From assembly GCA_001792895.1 (NCBI GenBank), contig MARA01000032.1:452926-516925 (forward strand): DNA of 64,000 nucleotides, read 5' to 3'. Within the stretch, counting starts at the first letter, position 1; each line of letters starts with the position of its first letter. The translations under genes were made by a program, and so were the position numbers. Positions 24,378 through 36,813 of the stretch are shown here, piece after piece. This stretch comes from Lentinus brumalis. Its lineage: Eukaryota > Basidiomycota > Agaricomycetes > Polyporales > Polyporaceae. Below the pieces are notes generated by a model. That model was not told the origin of the DNA. It saw nothing but the letters and a program-made list of their open reading frames with translations, and did not search any database.

Positions 24378-26365
24378 GCTGGTGCCCGGAGGTGACCGGT
24401 GGCCGGTCTTCGTCATGAACCTGCTCTTTGGCCTATTTATGCTGTTCGTCTTCTGCCCTTTCTGTTGTACTTACCTGGAGATTGTAAGATATGTATTCGA
24501 GAGAAGTTGCACTCAACAATTACCTCGTGCCCAAGGTCACACCACTGTCATATTGAAGCCTGAACCGTCAACGGGTGTTCGTCCGGCCGCGCCAAGTACT
24601 TTTCGACCACGAGCGTCGATGCGCCCGCAACGCGACCTCCTCCTGGACTGTTCGAATTCAAGCTTCCAGACGATATACTACAGCTCTGTTCTTTCTGTCA
24701 AAGTAGCTACACCTGAACTTTGAACGTATACGTATAAACTTCGTGAAGGTGGTGGTGGTAGTGGTGGCACCGTGTTCGGAAGCTTGCTTGAAGGAGAATC
24801 CTCTTACCATGACGCGCCCGTTGGCATGTCGATGACAAATCTCTGTAAGTACTATGTAGTGCCTACTTCTTGCCAACTCACTTGAACATCTAGACCCTTG
24901 ACTAGCTTGACTAATTGTCGCGTACATTTAGCGATATGAGTTCGTTCGGTGAGTCTCCGCGGCCGTTACTCCGAGGACCGGCCGAACCGGTTCGTTCATG
25001 GATCTGCATGCACTTGTAGAGTACTATGTAGCTGGACTCTGGCAACATTGGAAGTGACGCAACGTCCCCGCTGCATGCTACGACCTTTCTATCCTTTCAA
25101 AAGCTCTTCATGCGCCATGGCTCTGCGCGTAGGCTACGACGCTCTCAATGCACCGGCGTCTCATGTTCCCGCAATAAACGGCCACACTTCCATGAAGCAG
25201 CTCGCAGTTAGGCACATGCTCGTCAGCGGCGTTCAGGTAGGTTCAGGTGCTATCAATGCAGTGCCGGACCGACACCAGCAGGCAGAGCATGGACGTCTGG
25301 TGCTAGGTTCGGAGCAAGCCTAGAGCAAGCCGCCAACTCCGAAGCCGTCTTTCGAGTAGGCTCGCAGTGCCAGCCTCAAATTCTTCGAGCTCTGGCGAAG
25401 GTGCGCAACGGTGCGAGCGCCGGAGCAACTTGAAGGGCTTGCTTCGAACCTAGTCTGGTGCGTAGCGGTCAACAGACGCGTCCATGCAATCAACATGCAA
25501 TCACACCTTATTAGCGACTCAGGCCCGTCGGAATGTCGGAGGCCAGCATAGACTTGTACTTAGCTGTGTCTCTTTTATGCTGGCATTGCCCTCAGCCACT
25601 CCACAACGCCTCTGTGCGAGTACTTCATACGTCGTGGTTGTCGGTGGACCATGTGCGTGAGCGTGCGTGTTGCGCTGTGAGTTCAGAGTCGGGGGTGACC
25701 GGTGAGGGATGAATGAGCAGTCATCCAGTTCGACGAACTAGTTTGTCATGAACCTTGGACACGCCAGATCAATATAAGGATAGATATCAGAGCTGCGAAA
25801 GGCTGGTCGACGTCGTTCGCACTCCCACGGAGTCCCAGATCCGATACCGTCCTGTCATGCCAGTGAGAAAAGATGCACAGTCATTTGTTGTAACTCACCC
25901 TAACTCACCGGTACCATAAGCAGGCACCTTGGTGGTTGAAAGCATAGCCCAAATTGAATTCGGCCGCGGTCAGATGTGTTGTTCAACACCTTGGCCGAGC
26001 GTCTCCCCGGACACCGCACGGGTCGGCGCACGAGGTTGGTTACTGCCTGTCACTGCACTGACAAGTTCATCAAACGAGCGTGAGATGTGATAGAAATAAT
26101 ATGCACACGGACTGGCATGCACGAATGTCTGAGTAAGTTTACGATGCGAACGAGGACGAGAGGGCGTCCCGAATGTACACTGCAATTATGGCCGTGGAGT
26201 TCCGGGGTCTTCGCTACTGGGCGGCCTTGGCTGCGCCAGCATCTACTTCCACCGCCACGGCCCTCTCGGCCAGCTTCACCTTTCTCCAACATCTCTGCAT
26301 TTCTCTGCTCATCTCCTCTGCGGGCTTCCGAGCTGGCTCTGGGTCTCTGAGGTGGAACGTTCCTC
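24378..26365. other. 2-kb intergenic region
   Basis: No coding frame with recognisable content on either strand. An imperfect inverted repeat is present: words around 25,297-25,322 and 25,436-25,463 (GGTTCGRAGCAAGCC type) face each other. The rest looks like unique noncoding DNA holding the flippase promoter. Confidence 0.45.
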
Positions 26366-29300
26366 ATGGCTTTCTTTCGACGACGGAACGAGGACCTCGA
26401 CATTGACGACGAAGTAAACGATGCCGGCGTCGACCCCGAGCTTCGTCTCCGCACGGTGCGGACAGCTGCGTCCACCATCGCGGAGTCGATTCGTCAGGAG
26501 CAGAGGCAGGAGAGGCGTAAGTCCATGAGGAAGAAGGGCTCCAGGTTTTTCCGCAGAGGCGCAGAGAAGCGCAAGGAGACAGCCGACTCGGACTCCCCTC
26601 CCACCACCGCCCAGATCCCGGGCAGGCGACGCAACGTCTACGTAAATGTCGCGCTTTCTATGGACGAGCTCGACCACAACGGAGAGCCCATAGCCAGATA
26701 TGCTCGCAACAAAGTCCGCACAAGCAGTGAGTACCATCTTGGCATGTCCATTAGGGTAGCTATACAGTCCTTCCCCAGAGTACACGATCATCACGTTCCT
26801 CCCCAAGAACCTTTACGAGCAATTTCGTCGGTGAGTACACTTCTCCGTCTCAGCCATTCCAGTGTACGCTGTCTGGAGAGGCGTCATGGAGTCAGTCCCG
26901 TGGACGTCGTATGTCGTATCCCGACCGAAGGACAATTCTGGTCCCTGAACGCGTATCTGTACACTCTCCGTCCTGTGAAGCGTCGTGGGCCCCCAATGTC
27001 TCCCCCCCCTGAGATCGTCATTCCCGTTGTGAATTCCTTCGCGTACGTGGCCGGGGCATCGACGTTTCTTACCCGCGGTCCCGGATTCGACCTCACGGAG
27101 GCGTTCAAGGGTGTCGAACCGGGAGGGTCCAGTTCACGTCTTGCACGCATACGTGCTCGCTGTACCGTGTCCCCACTTGTTGAGCCCTAACATCATGTGC
27201 GCATCACAGCCTGTGGCCGTGCTTTCTTGACTTCCATCCGGCGTACCTCCCCCGCATCGCATCGTGTTCTATTTTTGCCTTGTATCTGCAGTGTCTGGGT
27301 AACGGGGTCTCGGGGACGACCGCAGACCGAACAAGTGGGCTGTCCTGAGCCATAATTTCGCTTAGCCCCAGCGGTTGGGAGATATGGCAGCCATTCGCCT
27401 CATCTCACGCGTCGCGGATGACTCTTCGCGGTACCATGACGCCCGTCTGGAAATACCAGCATTCGCATGACAGAGCCCGGTCGCTAGCTGCGTTATCCGT
27501 GTGATTATGGCAGCCGGTCTACCGGCCTCAGACCAGTCACACGAATTATCTCACATCCTACATTCGCTGACTGAAGTATATTCGTGCAGCGTCGCCAACC
27601 TGTATTTCCTTGCCCTGGTCATTGTACAAGGTAAGATGATTGCGTCCAGTCAGGGACGCCTGTATTGATCAATACGCCAGTGTTTCCCATCTTCGGTGCA
27701 CCATCACCGCAGACCTCCGCCCTTCCCCTGATCTTCATTCTCTGCGTCACCGCGATCAAGGATGGTGTCGAAGACTACCGGAGAGCCCTGCTAGACGACG
27801 AGGTGAACAATTCCGCGGTCACGAAGCTCGGCAACTGGCGGAACGTTAACCAGCCGCAAGACCCTCGGTCGTGGCTCGAGAAGATGCTTGGGCTGAACCC
27901 GCCCGGGAAGGTGACGCGAGGAGTGCGGAAGTTGCGAGAGCGGGAAGCGGACGAGGGCCGGCAGATCGTGCTCAGCAAGACGGGCGAGGACCGGAATAGC
28001 GTGAGCACGCTCCAGGTCAACGACAGCAGTTCTGACATGGGTTTCTACGGTGCCGGTCGGAAGCTCGAGGACATCCAGAGCGTCGACTCGCACAGCTATC
28101 CACCACAGGAGAGCAAAGGTGGCAGTTGGGGAGGCTCTGAATCCGTCACGGGGTACCAGCCGTCGCTGCACGGTCGCCCCTCTACCGGCGTCGTGGACTA
28201 CAGTAAGCGGACGGCCGGGCTTGCGCGGTGGGAGCGGACGCTGTGGAAAAAGCTCGAGGTCGGCGACATCGTGCTGCTGCGCGAGAACGAGCAGGTTCCC
28301 GCGGACGTCGTCGTTCTCTCGTCTTCTGACCCCGACAACATGTGCTACCTGGAGACGAAGAATCTGGACGGGGAGACGAACCTGAAGCCACGGAAGTCCG
28401 TCCGCGCGACTGCGTCCATCCAGTCCGAAGAGGACATCGAGCGGGCGGCGTTCGTATTGGACTCCGAGCCTCCGCACGCGAACCTGTACTTGTACCACGG
28501 CATTCTGCGCTACAAGGACCCGGCGTCGGGCGAGCAGAAGCAGGAGTCTGTCACGATCAACGAACTTCTGCTTCGTGGCTGCACCATCCGGAACACGGCA
28601 TGGGCCATCGGTCTTGTGGTCTTCACGGGCGCGGACTCGAAGATCATGATGAACGGTGGAGACACCCCCTCGAAGCGGTCGAAGATCGAGAAGGAGACAA
28701 ACTTCAACGTCGTCGTCAACTTTGTCGTCCTGATCCTCATGTGTGTCACCTCGGGTATCCTGAACGGGTGGCTAGACGGCAAGGGCGACACGAGTGCCAA
28801 GTACTTCGAGATTGGTGCGGAGCCGTCCGACTCATCTGCCCTCAATGCGCTCGTCACCTTCACGTGCGTACTCTATTGGGTTGTATAGCTCATGGCTGTG
28901 TTGCTGACAACTACTGCAGATCCTGCCTCATCGCGTTCCAGAACATCGTCCCGATCTCGCTGTACATCTCCATTGAAATCGTCAAGACGATACAGGCATT
29001 CTTCATCTCGCAAGACGTGGACATGTACTACGAGCCCTTCGATGCCGCCTGTACGCCCAAGACCTGGAACATCTCCGACGACTTGGGCCAGATCGAGTAC
29101 ATCTTCTCGGATAAGACGGGCACACTAACGCAGAACGTCATGGAGTTCCAGAAGTGCTCGGTCAATGGCGTTGCTTACGGCGAGGGCGTAACGGAGGCAC
29201 AGCGAGGGGCCGCCAAGCGCACAGGCGACGTCGACGCGCTGGATCCACACGAGCAAGACCTGCAACTCCACATCCTGAAGCAGCGCATGCTCGACAAGAT

Positions 29301-32300
29301 GTCGCAGACGTTCAAGAACCGCTACGCGCAACCGGACCATCTCACGCTCGTCTCTCCGAAACTTGCCGACGACCTCGCTGACCGCAATGGACCCCAACGG
29401 CAGCACCTCATCGAATTCTTCCGCGCGCTTGCCGTATGCCACAGCGTTCTATCGGAGTGTCCCAACCCGAATAAGGAGCCGTATCGCCTCGAATACAAGG
29501 CAGAGTCTCCGGACGAGGCCGCCCTTGTCGCTGCCGCCCGCGACGTCGGATTCCCTTTCGTGAAGAAGTCCAAGGATGCGATCGACATCGAGGTCATGGG
29601 CCAGCCGGAGCGCTACACTCCCCTGCAGCTGCTGGAGTTCAACTCGACACGGAAGCGGATGAGTGTCATCGTGCGGAACCCGCAGGGCCAGCTCGTTCTG
29701 TACTGTAAGGGCGCGGACAGCGTCATCTATGAGCGTCTCGCAGCGGATCACGACCCGGAGCTCAAGGCGAGCACCGCGCGAGACATGGAGGCGTTCGCCA
29801 ACGGAGGTCTTCGCACGCTGTGCATCGCGTATCGGTACCTCACGGAACAGGAGTACATTGACTGGGTCCGCACGTACGAGGCTGCAACAAATTCGATCAA
29901 GGACCGGGACGAGGAGGTTGATAAGGCGAACGACCTGATCGAGCATTCGCTGCGGATCCTGGGTGCCACTGCCCTCGAGGACAAGCTGCAGGAGGGTGTT
30001 CCGGAGGCTATTGAGACGTTGCACAAGGCTGGCATCAAGTTGTGGATCTTGACAGGTACGTCGGTCTGTGGCGTCGAGTTGTCGGGATGTCGCTCATCGG
30101 TCCGGCTACTTAGGTGACAAGGTGCAGACGGCTATCGAGATTGGTACGTCGAGGCTTCTCGACTTGACAGGCGAGGGTCCGCATACCTAACGCCGACTGG
30201 GATAATCACAGGGTTCAGCTGCAATTTGCTCAAGAGTGACATGGAGATCATGATCCTGTCTGCGGACACGCATGAGGCGGCACGGCTGCAGATTGAGGGT
30301 GGACTGAACAAGATCGCGTCTGTGCTTGGGCCGCCGTCCATGGATCCCAATCGCCGCGGATTCGTCCCGGGTGCTCAAGCTGCGTTCGCTGTCGTCATCG
30401 ACGGTGACACCCTGCGACATGCCCTGAACTCGGATCTGAAGCAGCTATTCCTCACGCTGTCGACGCAGTGCGAGACCGTTGTCTGCTGTCGTGTGTCTCC
30501 GGCCCAGAAGGCGATGGTCGTGAAGCTGGTGAGTTGGCTTCGTGACTTATGTGATCGCAGAGGTTCACCGCGCTTTCCTTAGGTCAAGGAAGGACGCAAC
30601 GCCATGACTCTGTCCATTGGCGACGGTGCCAACGACGTCGCGATGATTCAAGAGGCGAACATTGGCTGTGGTCTTCTCGGGCACGAAGGTTCGCAGGCGG
30701 CGATGTCCGCGGACTATGCGTTCGGCCAGTTCCGCTTCCTGACGAAACTGCTGCTCGTCCATGGTCGTTGGTCATACCAGCGTGTGGCGGACATGCATGC
30801 GAACTTCTTCTACAAGGTATGTTTTACCAACCAACTGCATATGGTTATGTACTGACATCGTCACCGAAGAACGTCATTTGGACATTCGCCATGTTCTGGT
30901 TCATGATCTTCAATAGCTTCGACGCCACATACCTCTACCAGTATACGTTCATCTTGCTGTACAATCTTGTCTTCACCTCGTTGCCCGTCATCGCCCTTGG
31001 AGGTGAGTCCTCGAACTTCCTGTCATAAGGGACTCTATCTGATGCGTGGATTATAGCCTTCGACCAGGACATCAATGCCAAGGCTGCACTCGCCTTCCCG
31101 CAACTGTACATCCGTGGTATTCGTGGCCTTGAGTACACGAGACTCAAGTTCTGGATGTACATGCTCGACGGTCTCTACCAGTCCGCCGTCGTGTTCTTCA
31201 TACCCTACTTCATTTGGACGCGTGGCCTCGCCATCTCTTGGAACGGCAAGACGATCGAGTCGCTCGCCGACTTCGGTACCACCGTGTCCGTCGCCGCCAT
31301 CATCTGCGCCAATACCTACGTCGGTATCAACACTCATTAGTACGTGTCCCTTTTCTTCACCACTACTGGAACGGGTGCTGATGTACTCGCAGCTGGACGG
31401 TCATTACGTGGGTCATTGTCATCGGCTCGTCTGTCGTCATGATGGCGTGGATTGCGATCTACTCGCTATTCGAGTCTATCGACTTTGTCGACGAGGTGGT
31501 GATTCTCTTCGGTGAGCTCACCTTCTGGACGGCGCTGCTGTTGTCTGTGGTCGTCGCTCTTGGTGAGTTCGTGCCGTACCATCAATGCTCCCATTCTCTG
31601 ATCATCATGTGCAGGCCCGCGGTTTATAGTCAAGTTCTTCAAGTCTGCCTATCAGCCGCTCGACAAAGACATTGTGCGCGAGATGTGGGTGCTCGGGGAC
31701 CTGAAGGACCGTCTAGGCATCAATCACAGGAGGGATCGCAAACGAAGGAAGGTCGAGGAAGCGCCCATCTTCCATCAGCCGCACATTCGGTCAGAATCGG
31801 AGATCAGCCACGCTGACGAAGATTACGCGACACCAATGGGCTACACGCCTCCCATGCCTCATACGCCTGCCTCAGATGGGTCACCGCGACCGACCGCTCC
31901 TTTGATGGCAGGAGAGTCCCCAAGACCGGAGAAGTTAGAAGAGGGCCTCTACGACAACAGAAGATCACCCGCCTCGTCTCCACCGTCGCAACGAAACGAG
32001 CGCACCGTCAGCCCTTCCATGCAGCGGATGTCCTATTACTCTGCCTCAAATATCCCAGCACCGTCGCCTCTACCAGAGCCGAACCGATACCATAGTTATA
32101 CCCGCGATTCCACTGCACGAAGTACAACTGCGTACGGCACAGAGCCTCCCATGTCCGCAGTGTCACTCTCGACCGTCTCCTATGGCCATCCGCCATCTGA
32201 TTCGAATCATTTCACACCACCCTCTTCTGCGACGCTCCAAGTCCCCGGGCTGCGCCAACAACAGCAGCGTACCCCGTCGCCGACTACGCCAGCGGAGCAG

Positions 32301-32543
32301 TTCGAGATGCACGTACGGACGCCGCCGTCCGACCAGTGGACTGAACATCTTCAGGGACAACAGGCCGTCCATACACCTATGGCGACAGAGGACTCGTATG
32401 CCACCGCGCACGAGTATGATGATGCATATGAGCAAGCTTATGACGGCTACGAACCGCACACCGCCACGCCGCAGACGCAGCATCAACAGGAGGAGTCATG
32501 GCGGAGTAGCACATACTCGTACTCCGGGCCCCACGCGCTATAG
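26366..32543 (+). CDS. DNF1: P4-ATPase, DNF-type phospholipid flippase
   Basis: Pumps aminophospholipids or phosphatidylcholine from the outer to the inner leaflet of plasma and endosomal membranes, normally with a Cdc50/Lem3 subunit. About twelve exons give roughly 1,600 residues, close to yeast Dnf1/Dnf2. Start [16 protein letters not shown] at 26,366. Landmarks: [16 protein letters not shown], the P4 actuator motif LDGETNL (about 28,365), phosphorylation motif DKTGTLT at about 29,113 (near residue 615), CKGADSVI and [11 protein letters not shown] in the nucleotide domain, [13 protein letters not shown] at about 30,617, then the six C-terminal membrane helices. The last 270 residues are a disordered Pro/Ser/Gln/Tyr-rich tail. 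One intron (26,834-27,590) is 757 nt, against about 50-60 nt for the others. Confidence 0.96.
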
Positions 32544-33021
32544 CCTGCGCTCGTGTCCTGTCTGCTCTCATCTTCGCCCACATCTCCGTCATGTTCGCCC
32601 TCTCCGTCGTGTTGTTCGAGCTCTGTGTGACATATAAGTGCGTGTGTTTACTACTATTACCCAGCATGGATCGTATATGTAGTTCAGATGGGTGTCGTCG
32701 TCGTCGTTGGACTGTTCATGTTGTGCTCTTTCGATTTATTTATCATTGCATCTGCATGCTTCCTCTCCTTCCGCCGGCTACATAGTTGGGCCCTAGCTAC
32801 GACGTCATGTCACTTCCCGCTTCGCTCTTTTGCTTTCTGTTTCGCGCGGATCCTGTTTAGAAGTAGAACATCATTATTAACCTGACTTATTGTGCATAAT
32901 GACATCAGTAGTACCACCAAGATCGCTCTGCTCTGCAATTGTCAACGGCCGCGGGACAGAAAACTGATATCAGTACGCGTGAATGGGAAAACATTTCGGG
33001 AGAGGGTGGACAAAAGTATCC
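32544..33021. other. Intergenic, 3' flank of flippase
   Basis: AT-richer 3' UTR-like sequence up to the tRNA gene. Nothing else seen. Confidence 0.5.
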
Positions 33022-33117
33022 TGCCCCAGTGAGGCTCGAACTCACGACCTTCCGATTGCAAACCGTCAACTGTCAGGTATAACAGTCGGACGCTGTAACC
33101 AACTCAGCCATGGGGCA
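33022..33117 (-). tRNA. tRNA-Asn (anticodon GTT) with a 23-nt intron
   Basis: On the minus strand a full cloverleaf folds. The acceptor stem TGCCCCA pairs with TGGGGCA. The D arm is GCTG with CAGC, with AGTTGGTTA loop. The anticodon stem TCCGA pairs with TCGGA around CTGTTA-A, and the T arm is GTGAG-TTCGAGC-CTCAC. The spliced length is 73 nt. The intron occupies plus-strand 33,057-33,079 and sits after position 37, the canonical place for nuclear tRNA introns. The sequence matches the tRNA-Asn pattern (loop CTGTTAA). Confidence 0.93.
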
Positions 33118-33249
33118 TGTATGGTAGTGCGATATGCGCAGCATACGATGCAAATGCTGCGGCATGGTTTCCCAGGCTCCAAAATGTCCCGTTGTCCTTC
33201 TGTCCGTTCGTGCTCCTACTACTTCGTCTCTCGATCCTTTTGCGCATCA

Positions 33250-35150
33250 ATGTGGTGTACTGGGTGGTTTGGGACCGCTGGATCGCTCGTAGTCATCTTG
33301 TTCTGTAGCGAGGTCTTCGCTCGGAAACCCTTCAATCGACAAGACGGCGACACGGGCTTGCACCTACCCATACAGCGCACAAGACGAGGACGATGGAAGA
33401 GGGACGGGGATATGTTTGATGCGGGCTTGGGCGACGTTCAAGACACGTTGGTACTATCTTACCCGTCCTGCCAGACTCACAATCAACGGAACGTCCGCTA
33501 GCACGTACACCGTTCTCGTGGAGGTCGGGGAACATACGTCCCGCTCATCATTGGTACGTTCTCTCTTCATCTTATGTGCAATTGCGCCTGAGCCGAGCTT
33601 TCCAAGACACGGGCTCCGCGGATCTGTGGACCGTCTCCGACGGATGCCATCAATGCTCCGCATACGACGTCGCGCTCTATCCCCAACGCTCTCTCTCGTC
33701 TGTCGGTCAACACGTCGACCTGCTCTATGGCGACTCTCGCACGGGGACTCATGCGAACGGTCCCATCGGCACAGACACTGTTGGCGTGGCCGGCCTCTCG
33801 GTCCCTGACCAGTGCTTCGCCGCGATCGTCGACACGAATACATCGGTGCTTGAGACTGGTTCTTCTGGGATTCTCGGACTTGGGTTTCCTCCTATCAGCG
33901 TCATCTGGAGGCAACTTTTAGCCTTGGACCTCAATGGCTCCGTTACGACTTCCACGAAGCGCGATGTCTGTCCGGGACCTGGGCGTCGCACGGACGCGTT
34001 CCCATCCTTCGAGTTCCTCAACTCGACTTCTAGCTCGCGGAAGCGCCAAGACGGTTCGACGCCGTACACATCAGCTATCGACTCGTTCTCGACTATCGGT
34101 CCGCTCTTTACTCGACTCGCCGCCCTGAATATCCTCTCGCGGCCCTTGGTGGTGACTGCTCTTCAGCGCGACACAGTCTCCCTCGGCGGCAACGCTGGCA
34201 CTCTATCACTAGGCGCCTTTCCTTACGATCTGACAGACGACGACCTCACCTGGGTTCCGGTTCGAGGCTACAGGGCATCCGAAGGCGGTCTTCCTCCATC
34301 CCCGCGGGCTCCGAACGAGGTGACAGACACTATTCGCGTTTGAAGGTTTTCTTCTGACACTGGGTGACCAGGTCTATCCGCTGGTCTGGGAGATACCTGT
34401 GGACGACGTGTACTTCGATGGCGTAAAGCTTCCCCGTTCGGCACTGTCTCCGCGATCAATTTCGCTCTCTGCGCTGGTGGATACGGTGTGTATACTCTCA
34501 TCACAGTGCTCTCTCTATGCCTGACGGCAATCCGTAGGGCAACTCTCTCATCCGCGGGCCGCAAGACATTGTCGGACACATCTATGCGCTTATCGGCGAC
34601 TCCTTCGACTGCTCGATTCCGCACAACCTATCTTTCCAGATCGGCGGCGTTCAGTTCCCGGTCGACCCACGCGACTTCGCCCAGCCGGCCGCCGTTCGAC
34701 CCGAAGTCGTGAGTGCGCAGGGCGGACACCTGCATGCGGGAGCACTGATGCTTCGTAGCGTGCTGGTCGCGTTCTACTACGGCAACATGACGCACCCGTC
34801 TCAAGACCCCCGCGAGTAGGGCTGTTGTCGACCGTGCCGTCCGACGCCGGGACTGCCCTCGAGAAGGCAGTCGCGTCGGCGGTGTACCATGGCGGCGTCT
34901 TCCCATGTATGTTTTCTCTGTCACGTTGCCTGCACTGTGGCTGACGAAATTGTTGAGCACAGCGACCTCGGAGCCGGCTCCATACGCCACGCCTATCGAG
35001 ATGCATACGTTAGATGACATCCCGCCCCCGATGACCCAAGGTCCGCAGTGGGCATACAGCAGCGGCGCGGCTCGTGCCGGTGCGAGTGCGTGGGCGACTT
35101 CGCTGACCATGGCTGTTCTTGTAGGCGTCCTTGGGGTTTTGTACCACTGA
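33250..35150 (+). CDS. Pepsin-like aspartic protease with C-terminal membrane/GPI anchor signal; two apparent frameshifts
   Basis: Secreted A1-family protease. The start chosen, MWCTGWFGTAGSLVVILFC at 33,250, gives a plausible signal peptide; an in-frame ATG at 33,184 is the alternative. Likely introns are at about 33,415-33,475, 33,542-33,597, 34,319-34,370, 34,490-34,537 and 34,906-34,960. First active site QDTGSADLW (about 33,605), second active site VDTGNSLIRGP across a splice near 34,490-34,540, and FYYGNMTH near the end. The C-terminal region is Ser/Ala-rich and ends in a hydrophobic stretch (TSLTMAVLVGVLGVLYH), which suggests yapsin-like GPI anchoring. The frame breaks once at the G4 run 33,527-33,530 (before YVPLIIAFQDTG) and once at the C5 run 34,807-34,811. 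Each needs one more base of the same kind, so assembly error is as likely as a pseudogene. Confidence 0.82.
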
Positions 35151-36149
35151 GTCTGTGGCTATCGCTGTTCTCACTATCTTCGCGTGTTCGCTCGCTGTGT
35201 ATTGTCTGGGCACATCCTAATCACATACCCACTGAATGTACGAGTACGTGCCTGTGGGCATCAGCGCTGACTGCGTGACGCAAGATGCCTTCACGCAACA
35301 ATCACCAGAAACCGAGTCCAGAATGTGAGACCTACAGCTGAGAGCGACTACCAAGTACACACAGAACGAAGCGCCATTGCGCCAAAGACGATTGACCCTC
35401 GATCCTCACTCGCCACGACCCCCACCACCACCAGGTCGAGCAGTGCGCACCATGTTGACAAGCAAAGAAGCGCAGCTCTCCCCACCAATAACGACGACCT
35501 TGAGTATGCGCGGAGGATCCCGGAGGTGATCTGAATTTCACTGAACATAGCTGTTCAACGTTCAATCATTGTGTGCGGCACTGTGCCATTGGCCCAGTCG
35601 AATTACCCACAACGCGGGGTTACATATCATTGTTTTTGTAGGTCCAGGGGTTTTGGCCCCATGGCACAGATTGTACCTGTACGGTGTTGTGCCAAATCCG
35701 GAGGCCGTCCGAAAACCGGAGTTGCCGAGAGTTCAAAGCGTGAAGCAACTGGTAAGAGAAATCCCTGGCCGGAGGCGTCTTATGCATAACGATCTTCGAT
35801 TGTCTCCAGCTTCAAAATTCTGTACGGTTGCTCGAGGTCTCCGGTCTTGCGCAGGACAACTATGGCAACGACGTTGTTCTCAGCATTCTCCGCGGCCTTT
35901 AGATCCCAAGAAGACCGAATGTACCAAACCCGTGTTCGTAAGGGCCGGAATGTTCCTACCTGCCTGCCCTCCTGCCCCACCCTCGCAACTGCCCCCTAAC
36001 GGCAATGAAGAGTTGCACGTCGCCGTCGGCGAGCTCCTCTCCGAAAACGGACGCCGTTAGTTTTGCTGAAGGTCGGTGCTCGGAAACAGGCGATAAGTAT
36101 GAGACGACCGCGCCTCGACACCATCGTGCCCTGGCCCCTCGATAGTGGT
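35151..36149. other. Region before the segmental duplication
   Basis: No recognised gene. A frame at 35,810-35,900 reads like protein (LQNSVRLLEVSGLAQDNYGN) after a possible splice acceptor, but it is short and isolated. Confidence 0.35.
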
Positions 36150-36813
36150 CTGATGACGGCGAGAAAGTCTGGTCGTACCGCGGACGTATTTTGGATGTTC
36201 GCTCTAGCGAGCGATGTCAATGAAAGTTCATACGCTTGCCACACGCAATTGGCGAAATCCGAGTGAAGCAAGTGGAAGTCAAGGATAAAGCATACCTTTT
36301 TCGGAGCGCCCACCCGGCACCGGGGTCGGAACGACCTCCGAATCGCAGCCTGTAAACATGACTCGTCCGGAGCTCCGTGTAATCGTTGCGTACTTATGCA
36401 TTAGCCAGTGCACTGTACAGGACATGAATATACTGATGTACGATGAGATATCATGGGGAAAGATGCGTAGCGTACGTCTATGCCAATGTGCCTATGCGCG
36501 AGACAGAGACGAGATGAGCGTGCAGAGAGACTGGAACAGAAGGTGCTACAGAAGGGAGACAGATGGGGGGAATAGTGAGAAGACAAGGGCGAGACAGGGG
36601 AGCAGGAGCAGGAGCAGGAATTGGTATGTGCAAGCGGTCCGTGTCAAGTCTACCCAGGAGACTGATGATGAGAAGCCGAAACATAATTTAGCAGGTGCGT
36701 AAACACAGGATGTGGGCCAGACGAACACGAGCGACGCTGGGGAAGTGTGTCAGCGGGGAATGACACGGCACGATACGACGCGACTCACCAGCCACCGACG
36801 ATCCGCCGTCCGT

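Noticed and set aside
26884..27150. Minus-strand frame in the long flippase intron
   Set aside because: No start context, splice or family match; the plus-strand frame through the intron is the better question.
28342..30117. A plus-strand frame starting inside the flippase at 28,342
   Set aside because: Its first part is out of frame with the flippase; only the part after 28,920 is the real exon.
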